A DNA stretch of 64,000 nucleotides. It comes from Rhytidiadelphus loreus. Lineage: Eukaryota > Streptophyta > Bryopsida > Hypnales > Hylocomiaceae. The notes beneath the pieces are model-generated. The model saw only the letters and a program-made list of their open reading frames with translations. It did no database searches and was not told the DNA's origin. The DNA lies in the NCBI GenBank assembly GCA_947034895.1, contig OX344762.1:4407501-4471500 (forward strand). Direction: 5' to 3'. This document shows, piece by piece, positions 24,146 through 36,271 of this stretch. Positions within the stretch are counted from its first letter, which is position 1. Each line of letters begins with the position of its first letter. Position numbers and translations under genes: made by a program.

Positions 24146-25549
24146 CAAAAATTGGTAGCTTTTGAGATATTCACCTTGGCTAACACCAAAGGTGCGACAC
24201 TTTTCAGGGTGACAGACCAAGCTTGAAATTCTCTAATGTGTCATTCTCTGACAATAGTACCCAATTGCTTGCCAAAGAAATGACTTGCATACTTTGTGGA
24301 AATGGGTAATTAGGTGACTGATGCAAATAGGAGCACCCAATTGCTTGTATAGGGAATTTCATTAAAATGGTACCATTACACAACTTTGGCATTTTTTATG
24401 GTTTAGACTGCATAGTCTAGAATCTACACCTGACACTTTTACAATTTAGAGCATGAAGTTTGACATCTATATCAATCCTAGATGTCTGAAATCTGTACCA
24501 ATCCTAAATGACGCTTTTACGATTTAGACTGTAGATGGAAGAATCCAATAGTTGTTGAAATTGGATGACTAATAGCATTGGATTGTTTTATCTTTCTTAT
24601 AGAAATAAAATGAGGCCCCAAGAGGGTTGCTACATGCTAGTATTGGGTGACTATTTCTTTGAAAAACGGTACAACTACTGAATGTGGCAAAATTTAACTA
24701 TATGTAAGGTAAAATTTTTAGTAAATATTTTTTTACTGCCGAAGTAGAAATCTGAAATTTTTATTAATTATTCAGCAATTTTTTATAATTAAGCCGAACT
24801 TGATAAGGTACTACGGTATAATTGTTGGAATTGGGTGTCTAGTAGCATCAGGTTGTTCTACCTTTCTTTTAGAAATAAAATGCGACCTTAAGAGAGTTGC
24901 AAATTTCAAAATATTCAAAAAATATATATTCATTTTTTATTTGCACTTTTTGCATAGCTGGTCCAAAGTCTGGCAGCCCTTTTGAGGCTGCAAATTTGAG
25001 GCTCCAAAAATTTAGGGGTTGAAAGTTTGAGGGTCCTATAAATCGAACTTGATCATCAAGATCTGACATTTCAATTTTTTAGATTAGATTCGTAGCAAAA
25101 TTCAACAATCGGAGGATTTTTCGGTTCTAAGTTCAAAATCTACTACTCGCATTGACAATGGCGACCATTCTACAAAACGATTTGCAAGCCGTGTCCGAAC
25201 TGACAAGCCCCGCTATCAATGCGTCCAGAGGAGATCATCCATCCACATGTAAGCTTAATCAACAATCATATATTTTTTTCTCAAAATCACCGTTCATGAG
25301 CTCCAACTCCAACACTAGCATTTCGTGTCAGGTCGACGAGGGACTGCAACTAGGGTACGGTCAAGCTACTCTCTTCCAAAGCATACTAGGACTCCCAAGT
25401 TCTGTATAATTAAGTTCATTACTGTTACACCCGAGCGCCTGCTAAGCTTAATCATGGTGCACATACGCAAAGCGCTCTCCATTTTACAATTCGCATAAAT
25501 TCTTATGTTGCCTGCTCAAAGGGAATGATCCTCGCCAGCCATGGCTAGC
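24146..25549. other. Intergenic DNA downstream of the pectate lyase gene; one ~90-bp direct repeat
   Basis: A 90-bp direct repeat lies at about 24550-24634 and 24820-24901 (shared words GTTGGAATTGG, AGAAATAAAATG, AGAGGGTTGC). The last ~150 bp should contain the pectate lyase 3' untranslated region. No gene is seen. Confidence 0.5.
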
Positions 25550-27468
25550 TTACAGCATCAGAGGCCCAGCGTCGACAGTCATGGACGACACCATGACCGC
25601 AGGACGAGCTAAGATACTGGTGGCTTTGGCATAGAAGTTGCCGGAGCCTCTGGACCCGGAATCCGTGAAGAAAGCGCCGTTGTCGAACAAGTCCCCGGAG
25701 CTTCGCCAGTTCCAATTCTGCCACCCGTCGATCGAGCTGCCGTCGTCGTTGATGCGCTTCGTGACCTCCTTGACACTGCCAGCCACGAAGTGGTTGCCCT
25801 CGCTGTTGATGGTGGGATTCTCGCTGCCGCCAATGGCGTACATTTCCCAGCTGGTGTAGTAGTTGTTGACCACATGGAAGTACCCGAATCGACACCTTCA
25901 AAATCACCCCAAACACGCACTCAAACAAATCAGCAAGTGACATCAAGTTCTTGAGTAGAATCGATCGGCAGCTCAAAATACCCCCTGGAGACTCAAAATC
26001 CATCAGAAAACACAACATTCTTGAGTAGTATCGACAAACAGACTCAAAAGTCATCAATAAACATAACATTCTTGAGTAGTACCGACACCGCAACAGGACC
26101 CAGAAACAGAGTCAAAACCCGTCATAACATGCTTGAGGAGTATGTACTGGCATGGCAGCTTTTGAGGACGGTGCAACTAATTAGCGCAACTTCATGTCGA
26201 ATCAAGCAAAATCAAAGCTCGTACATTTTCTCACATGTGAAAGCATTGGAGGATTGCATTTAGGAGCTCATAGTTGCGCTCAATACTGCAATAGAAAGTG
26301 TGAATGATTCGCTTTCGTGCCTATTCAGAGGAGGCTCAACAAGCATTGTAGGTGATTCAGGATGGTACGTCCAACATCGGCCGGAAGAACGATGCTTGGC
26401 GATCGAAGTTCACAGATTCAAAAAGCTGCGAGTGAAAGTATATTAGGGGTCTTGAAAGGGACGCGCTACTATACCTGGGGATGCGCTCCACGAGATTTTC
26501 GCCGAAGTGGTTGAAAGCCACCGTGACCTGCATAGCGGTGTCGAATTTGTCATCCGGGTGAGCTCCAAGGAGCATCACCTTGTCGTGATTACTGAAGTAG
26601 TTGTTGGAAATAGTGACCCGAGTGGAGCCTTCGATGACGTCCACCAAGCCATCCGCAGCGTTGGAGAGGTAATTGTGGTCCACCCAGATGTCTGTCCCTC
26701 CGAAGATCGAGACGGCGTCCCCGTCCGCGACGCCGCGTTGTCCGAAGTGATCCGGGCTGCTCCTCACATCCGCGGGTCCCGTTCTCTTGCAATCGTGGAT
26801 GTGGATCCCGTGGATGATGATGTTGCTCACAAACTGCGCCGTGATGCACGCTCCGCCCGCGATGTGCACATTGGCTCCTCGCCCGTCCAGAGTTTTGTAG
26901 CTGTTCATCAGGAGCTCCTCCTTGAGCTTGATGTTCATGTTGCGGGAGAAGACGATCCAGAGGGGCTCGCTTTGGATGACGCCGTAGCGGAGCGTGCCGG
27001 GACGGGGGTTCACCGCGTCGTTGTCACTGTCGTCCGTGACGACGTAGATGGGGCCGTTCTTCCCACCCACGGCCATCCGGCCGAACCCCACCGCACAGTC
27101 GGCCAGGCCTTGACGGTTGTCACGCCAACGGGGGTTGCATCGCCAGCAGTCGTCGATCGGGTTGCCGGATCCGCACCCGGCAAGCACGCGGCGCGTGTAA
27201 TTCTCGTGAATAGCCGGGACGTTGACGACGCTGCATTGGAAAATCAGAGTCAGCTAGCCATGGCCGAAGCAGAAGAAAGTGCCGCACACAAAGCTTGGCA
27301 AACTGCAAACGGTGCTGCAAAATTACCCTGAATTCCCTCATCTTTCAAGTGGTACCTGTGAATTGGAGCCGCTTCTTGGGCTGCAGATTCCAGTGGCCTT
27401 CCGGCCCAACACAGCGGCATAGCGAGGGCAATCAGTGAGTAGAGCACCACAGCCCTGCAGGATGCCAT
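25550..27468 (-). CDS. Secreted pectate lyase (PL1 family), three exons
   Basis: Exons on the minus strand are 27468-27356, 27230-26475 and 25895-25550. Both introns have GT..AG ends and are phase 2 (125 and 579 bp). Joined, they give 404 residues, a normal length. Residues 1-22 ([20 protein letters not shown]...) are a signal peptide. Then come NPIDDCWRC (61-69), [12 protein letters not shown] (153-164), [10 protein letters not shown] (207-216), WVDH (220-223), [11 protein letters not shown] (231-241), HDKVMLLG (253-260) and the [16 protein letters not shown] block (286-301). That block carries the arginine considered catalytic in this family; the conserved Asp residues near WVDH and DGLVDV bind calcium. 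The enzyme cleaves de-esterified homogalacturonan by beta-elimination in the cell wall. The junctions restore the family's usual text exactly, so the model is firm. Coding DNA is G+C-rich; the larger intron is A+T-rich. It looks functional. Confidence 0.93.
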
Positions 27469-28897
27469 TCTCGTTACTAGCTCCTCCGTTTACCTTGCAC
27501 CAAAGCTGCAGGAAAAAGAACCGTGTGAGAATCTACGCAAAACGCTCGTATGCGCAGATTCAGGGCTGTCTTCACAATGTAAGCAATTTTCCCTTGCCGC
27601 ATTGCAACGAAACCAGTACCTAAACTTGTCGAGCTCTTATATCGTGTGTACCTAGAACTTGAAAGCCGAAGCATTCCAACACTGATCACGAAAATAGTGA
27701 GCCCCTGAATTAGCTGATCACACCTGTGTGAGTCAGCGTCATTACGCAAGTCTAGCAACAATGTTATGCTAGTTGACAGCAGTTACAATATGCTTTCGCT
27801 GAATTGCAGAAAATTCTGTTTGAGACTATGCTGAGTTCAGTCGAGTCTGAGCTCACAGACAGCTCAGTAACCAATTAAATCTCCACGGTAGCAACAATTC
27901 ATAACATATGACTGATTTGAGCTGAGTAACCATTCTTGTTCCAAACTAACTCACCAGGTCATCACCAGGTTCGAAGCCCTCCCCCAAACGCACACAATGT
28001 AGCACCCTCCACCTTCCAAGCTTCACTCCCAATGAATCTTGAGACTCAAATTGAAAAGCAGAATTGGGACCTCACTCTCGGAAACTCGGAAAGCACGAAG
28101 AGGAGGAACGCCTGCAAAGGAGCAGGAAGTGGAGAGCGAGCTTTTCCAACTCTAACTTCGTGTGGCGATGTGGAAGCGAATGGATCTTGGTGTCTGTGCT
28201 GTACAATGTATCATGTTTATATATGTCTGGGTAAGGAAGTGCACTCAGCCGTTTGGCTTAGACTTTCCCCGCCACTAGTTGGGTCCTGTTGCTCTCATCA
28301 TGCAGTTGAGGCAGTTATTACACCGCTTGGTGATTGAGAGCCTAACTGTGACCGGCTGTGTCTGGGGATTCCATCTTTCGGGGTACTGTTACAGTTAGTG
28401 AGTGTCATTATAAAACGGACCTAATTGCAATGGCCTTGATCTCAGCTGATTAGTCATAATTACTGTTGTTAACGGAAGAGAGGAGGCCAGGAGAGAGGTT
28501 TGTGCTTACTGTCATGATAGATCCCCAGCTAACTTAATCTCAAGGACAAACTGTGTTACAGGATACTCAAACCGTTAGGTACCTGATCACGTCTCCTCAT
28601 ACTCGCAATTTTTACCGATATCAAATGGGCATCTCATTGGACTTCGTTCGCAAGTGGTGTAAGCATCATCTTTGAAGGTAAATGGGGTTGTCTGCAACCT
28701 CTCATTTGCTTTGAAGGTGCAAACAAATTCATATGGTGTGGTAAAAGATATATGGCCCTTATGTAAAGTGATCTCTCCACAACTCCTACACACATTTAAA
28801 TACTTATCTTTTTAAGGTCCATGATGTGACATTTTCTTAGTAAAAGCAATCCATTCATGATTGCTTGGACTTAAAAGGTTTAAAGAAATTCAAATAG
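27469..28897. other. Pectate lyase upstream region and intergenic DNA
   Basis: On the minus strand, upstream of the start codon, a CCTGCAG that could be a leader-intron acceptor lies near 27505. A TATA-like GATATAAG lies at about 27637-27644, roughly 170 bp from the ATG. Neither can be confirmed from sequence. The remainder to 28897 shows no gene. Confidence 0.3.
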
Positions 28898-29213
28898 TAA
28901 GGTAGGAGGTTGCAAAACAGAGCAGGCATTAAAATGGAACATGACTCAGAGGTACATTTTGCTTTCTTCAATGTACCACCTACACACATTTCAGGAGGTG
29001 ATCCATTTTGATGACCACAAATGACCACTTTTTCCAACTTCAAAAACTTGTAACTAATTACACAAAGGTGCAAAAAATATGAAACACCTTGGATTAGATT
29101 TCAATTCCACTTGTCTTTCAAGGAAAATTTACTGAAAAATATTTCAAAATGTTTTACCTCCCCAAAATTCAATTTCGGCGCTTAGATGCTCCATTTCTGG
29201 ACCTCCTACCTTA
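28898..29213. mobile_element. TA-flanked ~315-bp inverted-terminal-repeat element, copy 1
   Basis: The ends are TA-AGGTAGGAGG and CCTCCTACCT-TA. The interior (TACATTTTGCTTTCTTCAATGT, AATATGAAACACCTTGG, TTTCAAGGAAAATTTACTG) is shared with the copies at 30528, 31312, 42946 and, inverted, 51622. There is no coding capacity. A TA dinucleotide at each end is what mariner/Stowaway-type elements leave, but the terminus differs from the usual CTCCCTCCG, so the superfamily is open. Confidence 0.7.
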
Positions 29214-30527
29214 TATATCCACTCCTTGAATATGTGTCCACTTTAGAGTTATTTCTTGGGATGGAAATTACTATTTGTATTCTTTTTATTAGCATAACAA
29301 TAAATGGCTATGTCATTGGAGGTTAGGAAGCTTGTACAATCTTTACACATATAACTAAGGACTAAATTTACACTCCTGAACCTATTTAAACAAGGAATTT
29401 TTTCCTTTGATTCTTCATGTAGGGAAAACAAATGAGAAATTTGAACAAGTTTTTGTTGAATTTTGTATGGAGTACCCTCTCCAATGTTCATAGAACCAAA
29501 CCATTCTTTTTGAGAAAGTCTAACACCCAATAGTATTAAGTATTAAGTATGGAGTAATAAAGTACCAAATCCAGTTTGTGTTACAATTTGAATGTCTAAA
29601 TCTATTTGTACCACAATTGGAAATGTTTGAGCCTACTTGTGCCACTAATATGTACCAGTAGTGCACATTTCCAAATATGAAATGTCAGCAGTACTGATTT
29701 CCATTAGGCCACAACTAAATTGTGTGTGACTGTAATCAGGATTACTTGCCTTGAAAATTGGAAGGTTTTAATCTGGACCTCGAGCTGCTGCTGCTGTGTG
29801 TGTCTGAAAGGGTGTTGAGGCTGCTTCTCTGGAACGTTCAATAAGTTATGTCCGGTTGTTGCAGGCTTCCATATTTCTCTCCAATCCATTTTGGTACTGG
29901 GAATGAGATTTCTTGAAGTGTGTGAGTGTGATAATGTTTTAGCACGTATGAAACTATGAATGTTGGACTTTTTGATTCAGCATGTGGAGAACCTCAATCA
30001 CTAGACGGTGATTCCTCACATACAACAGGAAGTACTACCTAAATAATTCACTTGAATTGCTGTGTGCTTTTAACCCCCGGGGGTGATGCCACCGCAGGCA
30101 CTGCAGCAATTGTAATCGTAGTTCCAAGAGCTGCACTTGGATGGTGGCTTTCACACTCTTGAAGACATCATTCCTATTATTTGGGCTCATGGACCTGACG
30201 CCCTGACAAGTGAGGCAGTGATTTTGTGATATGTCATTGAGGGTATGCAACCTGCATCCGTCCTCACTGCAGCTGTGCACTAACTTAGTGAATAATGAAT
30301 TCACCTGGACAAAGTGACAAAGTATCCCTCCATGCAATAGTCAATTGATGTCAGTTTTGACATCAAAGAGCAAAATCTCTTCCATTTTTACAATAATTAG
30401 TATTCACTTTTGTCTGGAAGCCAAATAGTTTGTCAAATAATTGGGCAACAGGGAGTCACTGAAGTCCCCTATCCAGTGCAGTGCAGTGAGGTGCATGCCA
30501 TGGACTTCTCAGTTCTCATTGCAGTTG
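29214..30527. other. Intergenic DNA, no gene seen
   Basis: No domain or terminal repeat is recognisable. A 100-codon minus-strand frame at 30035-30337 is Cys- and His-containing but matches nothing I know. Confidence 0.4.
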
Positions 30528-30840
30528 TAAGGTAGGAGGGCTCTAAAATGGCCCACCTCCTTAAATGTACACTATTTGTACATGTTTATTTTCATAGCCT
30601 TCAGCAATGTACAGACAGTGTTCATTTTAGGAGGTGGACTATTTTAGAGCCCTATGCTATTTCAACTTCAAAATTTTATAACAAATTCTAAAAAGCTCTA
30701 AAAAATACGAAACGACTTGGGTTAGATGTCAATTCCAGTGGTCTTTCAAGGAAAATTTATTGAAAATATTTCAAGATGTTTCACCTCCCAAAATTTTAGT
30801 TCCAACCCTTAGATGGTTCATTTATGGACCTCTTACCTTA
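30528..30840. mobile_element. TA-flanked inverted-terminal-repeat element, copy 2
   Basis: The ends are TA-AGGTAGGAGG and CCTCTTACCT-TA, 313 bp. It is alike to copy 1 in its right two thirds (GGTTAGATGTCAATTCCAGT, TTTCAAGGAAAATTTATTG). Confidence 0.7.
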
Positions 30841-31311
30841 CCATCCAAAAAGTTCAAACCTTGTGATACTCTTTAGAATCTGTTAATGAATTAATCAATT
30901 AACATAGTGAATCTAAGTGTGATTCATCAAGCAACCTAAAAGTTGCAGTGTTCAGGAAGTTTTTTGAGTTTTAACGTCTATTTTTTTTCAATTCCCAAAT
31001 TCAACCGTTTTTTCAAGTACAACGTCCGGTTATTTTCTCTATTTATTATTCAAAATAGAAATTTTATCGATTTTTTTACTAATGTTTTGTCAATATTTTC
31101 AAATTGCAATTGGGAGGTTCCCAATCCCACCGGCTAACTTTGAACCAGCTACCGCTTCTTCCTGAACATAGAAGGGACGGCTTCCATGTGGAGATGGGGC
31201 TAGTGAAGCCCATCGATCAATGGTGGAATAGGGATTCACAAAAAATAGACTTTCCATTCTACCATTGATCAGTGGACTTCACCAACCTTGACTCCACATA
31301 GAAGTTGGCCC

Positions 31312-31938
31312 TAAGGTAGGAGGTTCATAAAGTTACAAGACTCTAAAAGCTTCCTCTAACATACTAGTGCATTTTGCTTTCTTCAATGTTAGTACCAAAT
31401 GTATTTGTCAATGTACTCAGATTGAACATATTGGAGGGAAGCTTTTAGTAAGCTATGTGAACCCAACTTCAAAATTTCTAACTCATTCCACAAAGGTCCA
31501 AAAAATATGAAATGCTTTAGGTTAGATGCAAGGCTTTTTTCTTCTTTTTTTACAAAGTGCCAAAGTAGCAATATAGAATGTTATAATGGTGTTCCAAATT
31601 TCAACATTCATCCACATATTGGATAGAAAATACTACATTAACACATCACATCATCCATTATTTTTTTATCCACAATCTAGCAATTTCATCCAAGATTCTT
31701 TTTTAATTTGAAGTTTCATGGCAAAAAACTTCATAGTTTGCTATCATTTTTTAACCAATTTTTTTTCCAGGTGCAATATGCACTTTTTCACCTAAAAGAA
31801 AGCCTTTGTTAGATGCCAATTCCATTTGCCTTCTAAGGAAAATTTGCTAAAAAATATTTTTAGAAGTCCAACACCCAAAAATCAATATGAATTAGCTATT
31901 AAAAAGACGCTTTATGAACCTCAAAGAGTTAGGGCCTT
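31312..31938. mobile_element. TA-flanked element, copy 3, decayed and carrying an insertion
   Basis: The left end TA-AGGTAGGAGGTTC is clear. The right end (TTTATGAACCTC... near 31905-31937) is decayed. The interior follows copies 1 and 2 up to GGTTAGATGC (31529), where a 278-bp element is inserted, and resumes at GTTAGATGCCAATTCC (31808). Confidence 0.6.
31530..31807. mobile_element. Small inverted-repeat element with 9-bp target duplication (Mutator-like?)
   Basis: GTTAGATGC is present on both sides (31521-31529 and 31808-31816). The termini AAGGCTTTTTTCTT and AAAAGAAAGCCTTT are inverted repeats. Uninterrupted versions of the target exist in sister copies (near 30720 and 43113), so the insertion is directly visible. 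A 9-bp duplication is typical of Mutator-like elements; short termini leave the family open. Confidence 0.75.
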
Positions 31939-32947
31939 ATTAAGTGATGATGTTCCAGATTAAGGCTGAAAATAACATTTAAAAATAATTGTTTTCTCTT
32001 TCTAAGTAGAGTTCGTTGCACTCCATTCATCCTAGAAACTTTGAGTTTTGTAGCTTTTTTCAAATTGGAATTTAGGAGTACTAAAAAGTAGAATTTTGGG
32101 GGCATTTTCAAGGAGCATTGGTGGGCACTTAATTGTTGAGTGCGTGGTTGAGTGTGAGGTTGTTATTTTGTAGGCAATTAGTATCGGCCCGAGACCATGT
32201 GTGGACCTTTGTTCCACCTCCTAGAGCTTCATCTCCTTCAATTAGGCAACACTCAAAGAGATGCAAAAAATAAGAACAAAGAATTTTGATTGATCTCTTT
32301 AGTCATTTCCGATTTGTTTTTTGATTGATGATTGTATAGATGGAGGGGGAACTACTACTTGGAATTGTTTTGTTGGTCCCTAATAGTAACCAAAGGCCAA
32401 ATCTAATTGATTCACAATGTGACAAAGTATAAGAAGAAGATCGTTTTGGGACAAAGAGAGTACATGTTATTACGCTTTTAAGGTAGAGAGGCTAATTATG
32501 GCCCCCATCCTATTTTGGTCACCATCAATTAGGATTCATTAAGGTGGATCTTTTGTTTACCATTGGAGTAACTATGTCTTTAACAAAGACATTTACCAAT
32601 CTAAGGTCAACTCTCTTAATTCTATCAACAATTTTTTATTTTTTTAAATTAATTATTTATTTATATTTGAAAGGAGGCACAGAAAGCAACAAAGTTCAAT
32701 TGCAAAAATAGAATATAAGGAAACCACACAAGGAATAGGGCATTATACATATTTTCAAATGAATATAGGTAGTGGTCATTACTTTTAGTTAGCTCTTGAA
32801 ATTTAAGGCATTACAATTATAATTATGCCTATGGTATCAAATGTGTATACATACCTCAAGCTAATGCATCTCTCAAATGTAGTTAAATCTAGCAAAACTT
32901 CTACCAAATTTCATAACATTCTAAATCAATGAAGAAAGGATCTCTAG
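31939..32947. other. A+T-rich intergenic DNA, no gene seen
   Basis: Nothing recognisable apart from short low-complexity stretches. Confidence 0.4.
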
Positions 32948-32954
32948 AACATTG

Positions 32955-33214
32955 TTGATGCATTCAAGAATATAAGTTCAAAAAAAGAATCATCCTCCAA
33001 CTCATCTTGGTGTCCTGCTTCCGCCGTCGTCCGCATGTGACCTCGTCTCGCGTTGCGTTGGCCTTTGGAGGCATTTTCCTTCCATCTGTCTAGTCCGGTC
33101 CTGTGTCTCGTGTCTTTGTCTATCTCATCCCACCAGATCACTTGTGGCTGGTGTTTGTATATTTTCTTTTTTTGCAATGAAATTCCATTTCATATGTTTC
33201 AAAAAAACAAAAAA
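32955..33214 (+). mobile_element. Retroposon 3' end with poly-A tail
   Basis: A relatively G+C-rich segment ends in CACTTGTGGCTGGTG, GCAATGAAATTCC and ATGTTTC followed by an A-rich tail. The same ending occurs at 52127-52230 and, shortened, at 53852. AACATTG lies on both sides (32948-32954 and 33215-33221), a possible short target duplication. I infer a 5'-truncated LINE or a SINE mobilised by one; no protein domain is visible. Confidence 0.55.
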
Positions 33215-33696
33215 AACATTGAACTCTTCCTAAATATCTAGATTTCTTTAAAGTCAAATGGGAGACTTTTGGCATGATTCATTATTGTTGTTTAATATCT
33301 AAAAAAATATAATTTCCAAAATATAAAATATAAATTCTAGCAATGTACACAAATAGTAACTCAAGCTATTTATGAATATTACATCTGGGACCACAAAGCA
33401 AGCACGTGTATATACAACGTACTAAATAAAACCTTTTTAGCTCTCGTTACAAAAAATCTGAGACCTCAAGAAGGGTGTTACAAAAATGTTTAAATTTTGG
33501 CTGCAATGCAATTATAAGGAATTTAAAAATAAAATAAAAAATTGAAAAGAAATTCAACTAAAAAATTCAAATTTTTGATTTGGCATGGCACTGATATGGC
33601 ACCACTAGTGCCACATTGGATTTTGGATTCTTTCTTTTAATTAAAAAATTAAAATCATTGTGGTTGATTTTCAAATAATAAGGTTCGACAAATGCT

Positions 33697-34333
33697 TTAA
33701 CCCCTAAATGCCCAAAGCCTTTTTTGAGCTTTTAGGAATTTGCAATAAATTGAAGAAAAAGTCAACATTTTGATAAGCTGTATCAATTTTTTTTAATGGT
33801 AATTGTACAAATTCAAAGTAGACATGTTAGAGATCACATAAGAAAAGAAAAGAAAACAATATCACTTATGGATTGAAAGATTATAATATTTGATCACAAA
33901 GGTGTTAAAACTACAAAAGTGATTGGAAGTCTTTCAATCCTCTTTTCACATGTCAAATCTAAAAAGTTGGTTACTAAAATAATATGAGGATAAAGGCCCT
34001 AACATGCATAACCCGAATCTATTTATGGCTTCTCAAAATCTACTCTACAATGAATGTGATTTTTTCTCCAAGATTTTGTATATTTGAGGCTCATTTCCAA
34101 AAGCCCTCAACACTATGGAAAGTCAAGATTGCAATGGACACCCTTGCATAAAATCTTGAATAGAAAAATCATAATCAATCATTTTCAAAATCGGATTTTT
34201 GATGCTAAAACTAGACTTCAAAGATAACTTTTCAAAAATAGAAACTACTAAAAATAGAAATTTGGTTAGATTTTATTTAACTTCAAAGTATTGTCAACAC
34301 CAAAATTTGGTGCCTCGGGCATTTAAGGGTTAA
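33697..34333. mobile_element. TTAA-flanked element, subfamily A
   Basis: The ends are TTAA-CCCCTAAATGCCC and GGGCATTTAAGGG-TTAA. It aligns along its whole length with 12241-12906, in the same orientation. No coding frame. Confidence 0.65.
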
Positions 34334-34507
34334 ATATTCTCCAAAATTATTATTCTTTCACCTATACAATTTCCATTGCAGAACATTAAACTTGTGCATT
34401 CAAAGGTAGGCCCCAGCCGACGTGGCCTGACATGGACCTATGCTTGACTATGGAACCCGGCGGGGTGCATTTGTGGCAAGACTATAACCCTATAGGACCT
34501 TGACATC

Positions 34508-35024
34508 CTTCACATGGCAGTGGCTTTAGAATTTTGGGCGGTAGCTTGGAGTTTTAGGATTTTCATTTAACTATGAACATTTGAGCTCCTGAACATTCTA
34601 ATTTATATATCCAACATGGTTTGATTTACCTCCTCCCTCCACCCACCCCACTTGTAAGAAGAGTTTGTCTTCCCATCTCTAATCACACATTCAAGTGGCT
34701 TTTGAAGTAAAGTGAGGTAGATGACATCTAGCCACATTTGTGTGGGCCCATTTCAAAATGTATGATTTAATGTCCTTTGGAAACAACAACTTCCAAACAA
34801 TTTTTTGAAGTTAAAATAAAACAACATTTTGTGGTGCAATTCATACAACATTTTTCAAAGCTCATGTAGGGTGTAGAAGTAGTAGGCCCCTCTCCCAAAA
34901 CAAATTCTTTATACTTGTGGGATATGGAAATTAGAATGTGGAGGAGCTCAACCGCTCATAGTTAAATGAAAATCCTAAAATCCTAACCCATTGCCCAAAA
35001 CCCTAAAGCCGCCACTCTGTGGAA
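34508..35024. repeat. Large inverted repeat, arms ~110 bp
   Basis: The left arm (34508-34617) and right arm (34915-35024) are inverted copies, sharing for example TTTTAGGATTTTCATTTAAC and GAGCTCCT, separated by about 300 bp. It could be a decayed fold-back transposon. Outer boundaries and target duplication could not be fixed by eye. Confidence 0.7.
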
Positions 35025-36061
35025 GACATCATCGTCTTCAATTTTGTCAACATTGCGGTCCTTCAAGGTTGAGGCCTTGCGGGGTCACGGTCCTACCCAC
35101 TAAGGTAGAGGGCTCTGTAATGGTGCATGTAAGGAAAGATAGGCATGTTTGGAGAAGCTAGTGAAACCGAAAATATGTAATTTTTTTTATGGCTAGAAAA
35201 AGAAGAAGAGCTTTTATTCCAATTTTTTTCAGAATTTTTGTAGTGAAAATGAAATTTTAGTGATTTTTATAAGACAAAAGTGCATCAGTTGTTCATTATG
35301 CATATAGATTGTAGCTGTAAAGAATATAAAAACAACAGTGAATGGATCAAATGACAACTTAAAATGTTCATGGCGCTTTCTAAATCATTCAAAATGATAG
35401 AAAATTGAGTGATAGGCAGTGAGGCTTGAAATCAGTGGTCATGGGTCCGTACTTGAAGGGTTAAAGTGTTCATGGCACTCTCTAAATCATGCAAAACACA
35501 TTTTAATTCAATTTAAGGTGGAAACACCCAATACCGCACTTGTACCTAATCTTTGTTCCTAGATGGACAATAAACCATCCCTAGACTTTTATTGAATGGT
35601 CCTTGACATGTGTCATAAAGTTTTCTCCTCTCTTCACTATGATTGGTAAGTGCTTAATTTGTCAGAATTCAAATTTGGGTCTACTTACAGGATGGTTCTA
35701 GTGGTCTAGGGGACTGCAACTTTGAAAATTTATAGAAAATACATGCCAAGTTTGATAAATCTTTTTTTTTGAAAATTCATGATTTTCTCTTGCTAACACC
35801 ACAAAAATATTAATTTCATGAAATGGTGCCTCCAAGTATGCTGAATTCCTTAAACTAACGTTTTTGGGTGCTTCCACCTTATTAGTTCCAACTTACAATT
35901 AAAAATTACTGCATCTCATTAACTACACTTCATTTCCACTGTGAGGTACATCATCATTCATTCATTACTAAATACTATACACTACAATCACCTTTTCCAC
36001 CCTAAAATTATTTTAGAATGAACCACTTTGGATGGGCGGTTCTCAACATAAAAAGTTTACA
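35025..36061. other. Intergenic DNA, no gene seen
   Basis: A possible further left end of the TA-flanked family (TAAGGTAGAGGG) lies at 35102, without a recognisable right end. Two related sentences (AAAGTGTTCATGGC(A/G)CT.TCTAAATCAT) occur near 35360 and 35462. Confidence 0.4.
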
Positions 36062-36271
36062 CACTACAAGAAAAAGGGGTGTTTTAAGTGTGTTTTTAAG
36101 TATAGTCCTAGAGATAAGATATTAAGTAATGACCTTTATGTAGATTTTTAGTAAAAATTTACTAAAAATACACGTATTTTCAGTAAATTTTTACTAAAAA
36201 TCTACATAAAGGTCATTACTTAATATCTTATCTCTAGGACTATATTTAAAACACCCCTTTCTCTTGTAGTG
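36062..36271. mobile_element. CACTA miniature element, 210 bp, TSD ACA
   Basis: This is a near-perfect palindrome. The left end is CACTACAAGAAAAAGGGGTG and the right end CACCCCTTTCTCTTGTAGTG. The centre pairs as TTTTTAGTAAAAATTTACTG against its complement. ACA lies directly outside both ends (36059-36061 and 36272-36274), the 3-bp duplication expected for CACTA. The high arm identity suggests a young insertion, and its transcript would fold into one hairpin. Confidence 0.9.

Noticed and set aside
25545..26093. Minus-strand frame of 182 codons
   Set aside because: It runs through the second pectate lyase intron and out of frame across exon 3.
26507..27331. Plus-strand frame of 274 codons
   Set aside because: It is antisense to the pectate lyase second exon; its valine/aspartate-rich product matches nothing.
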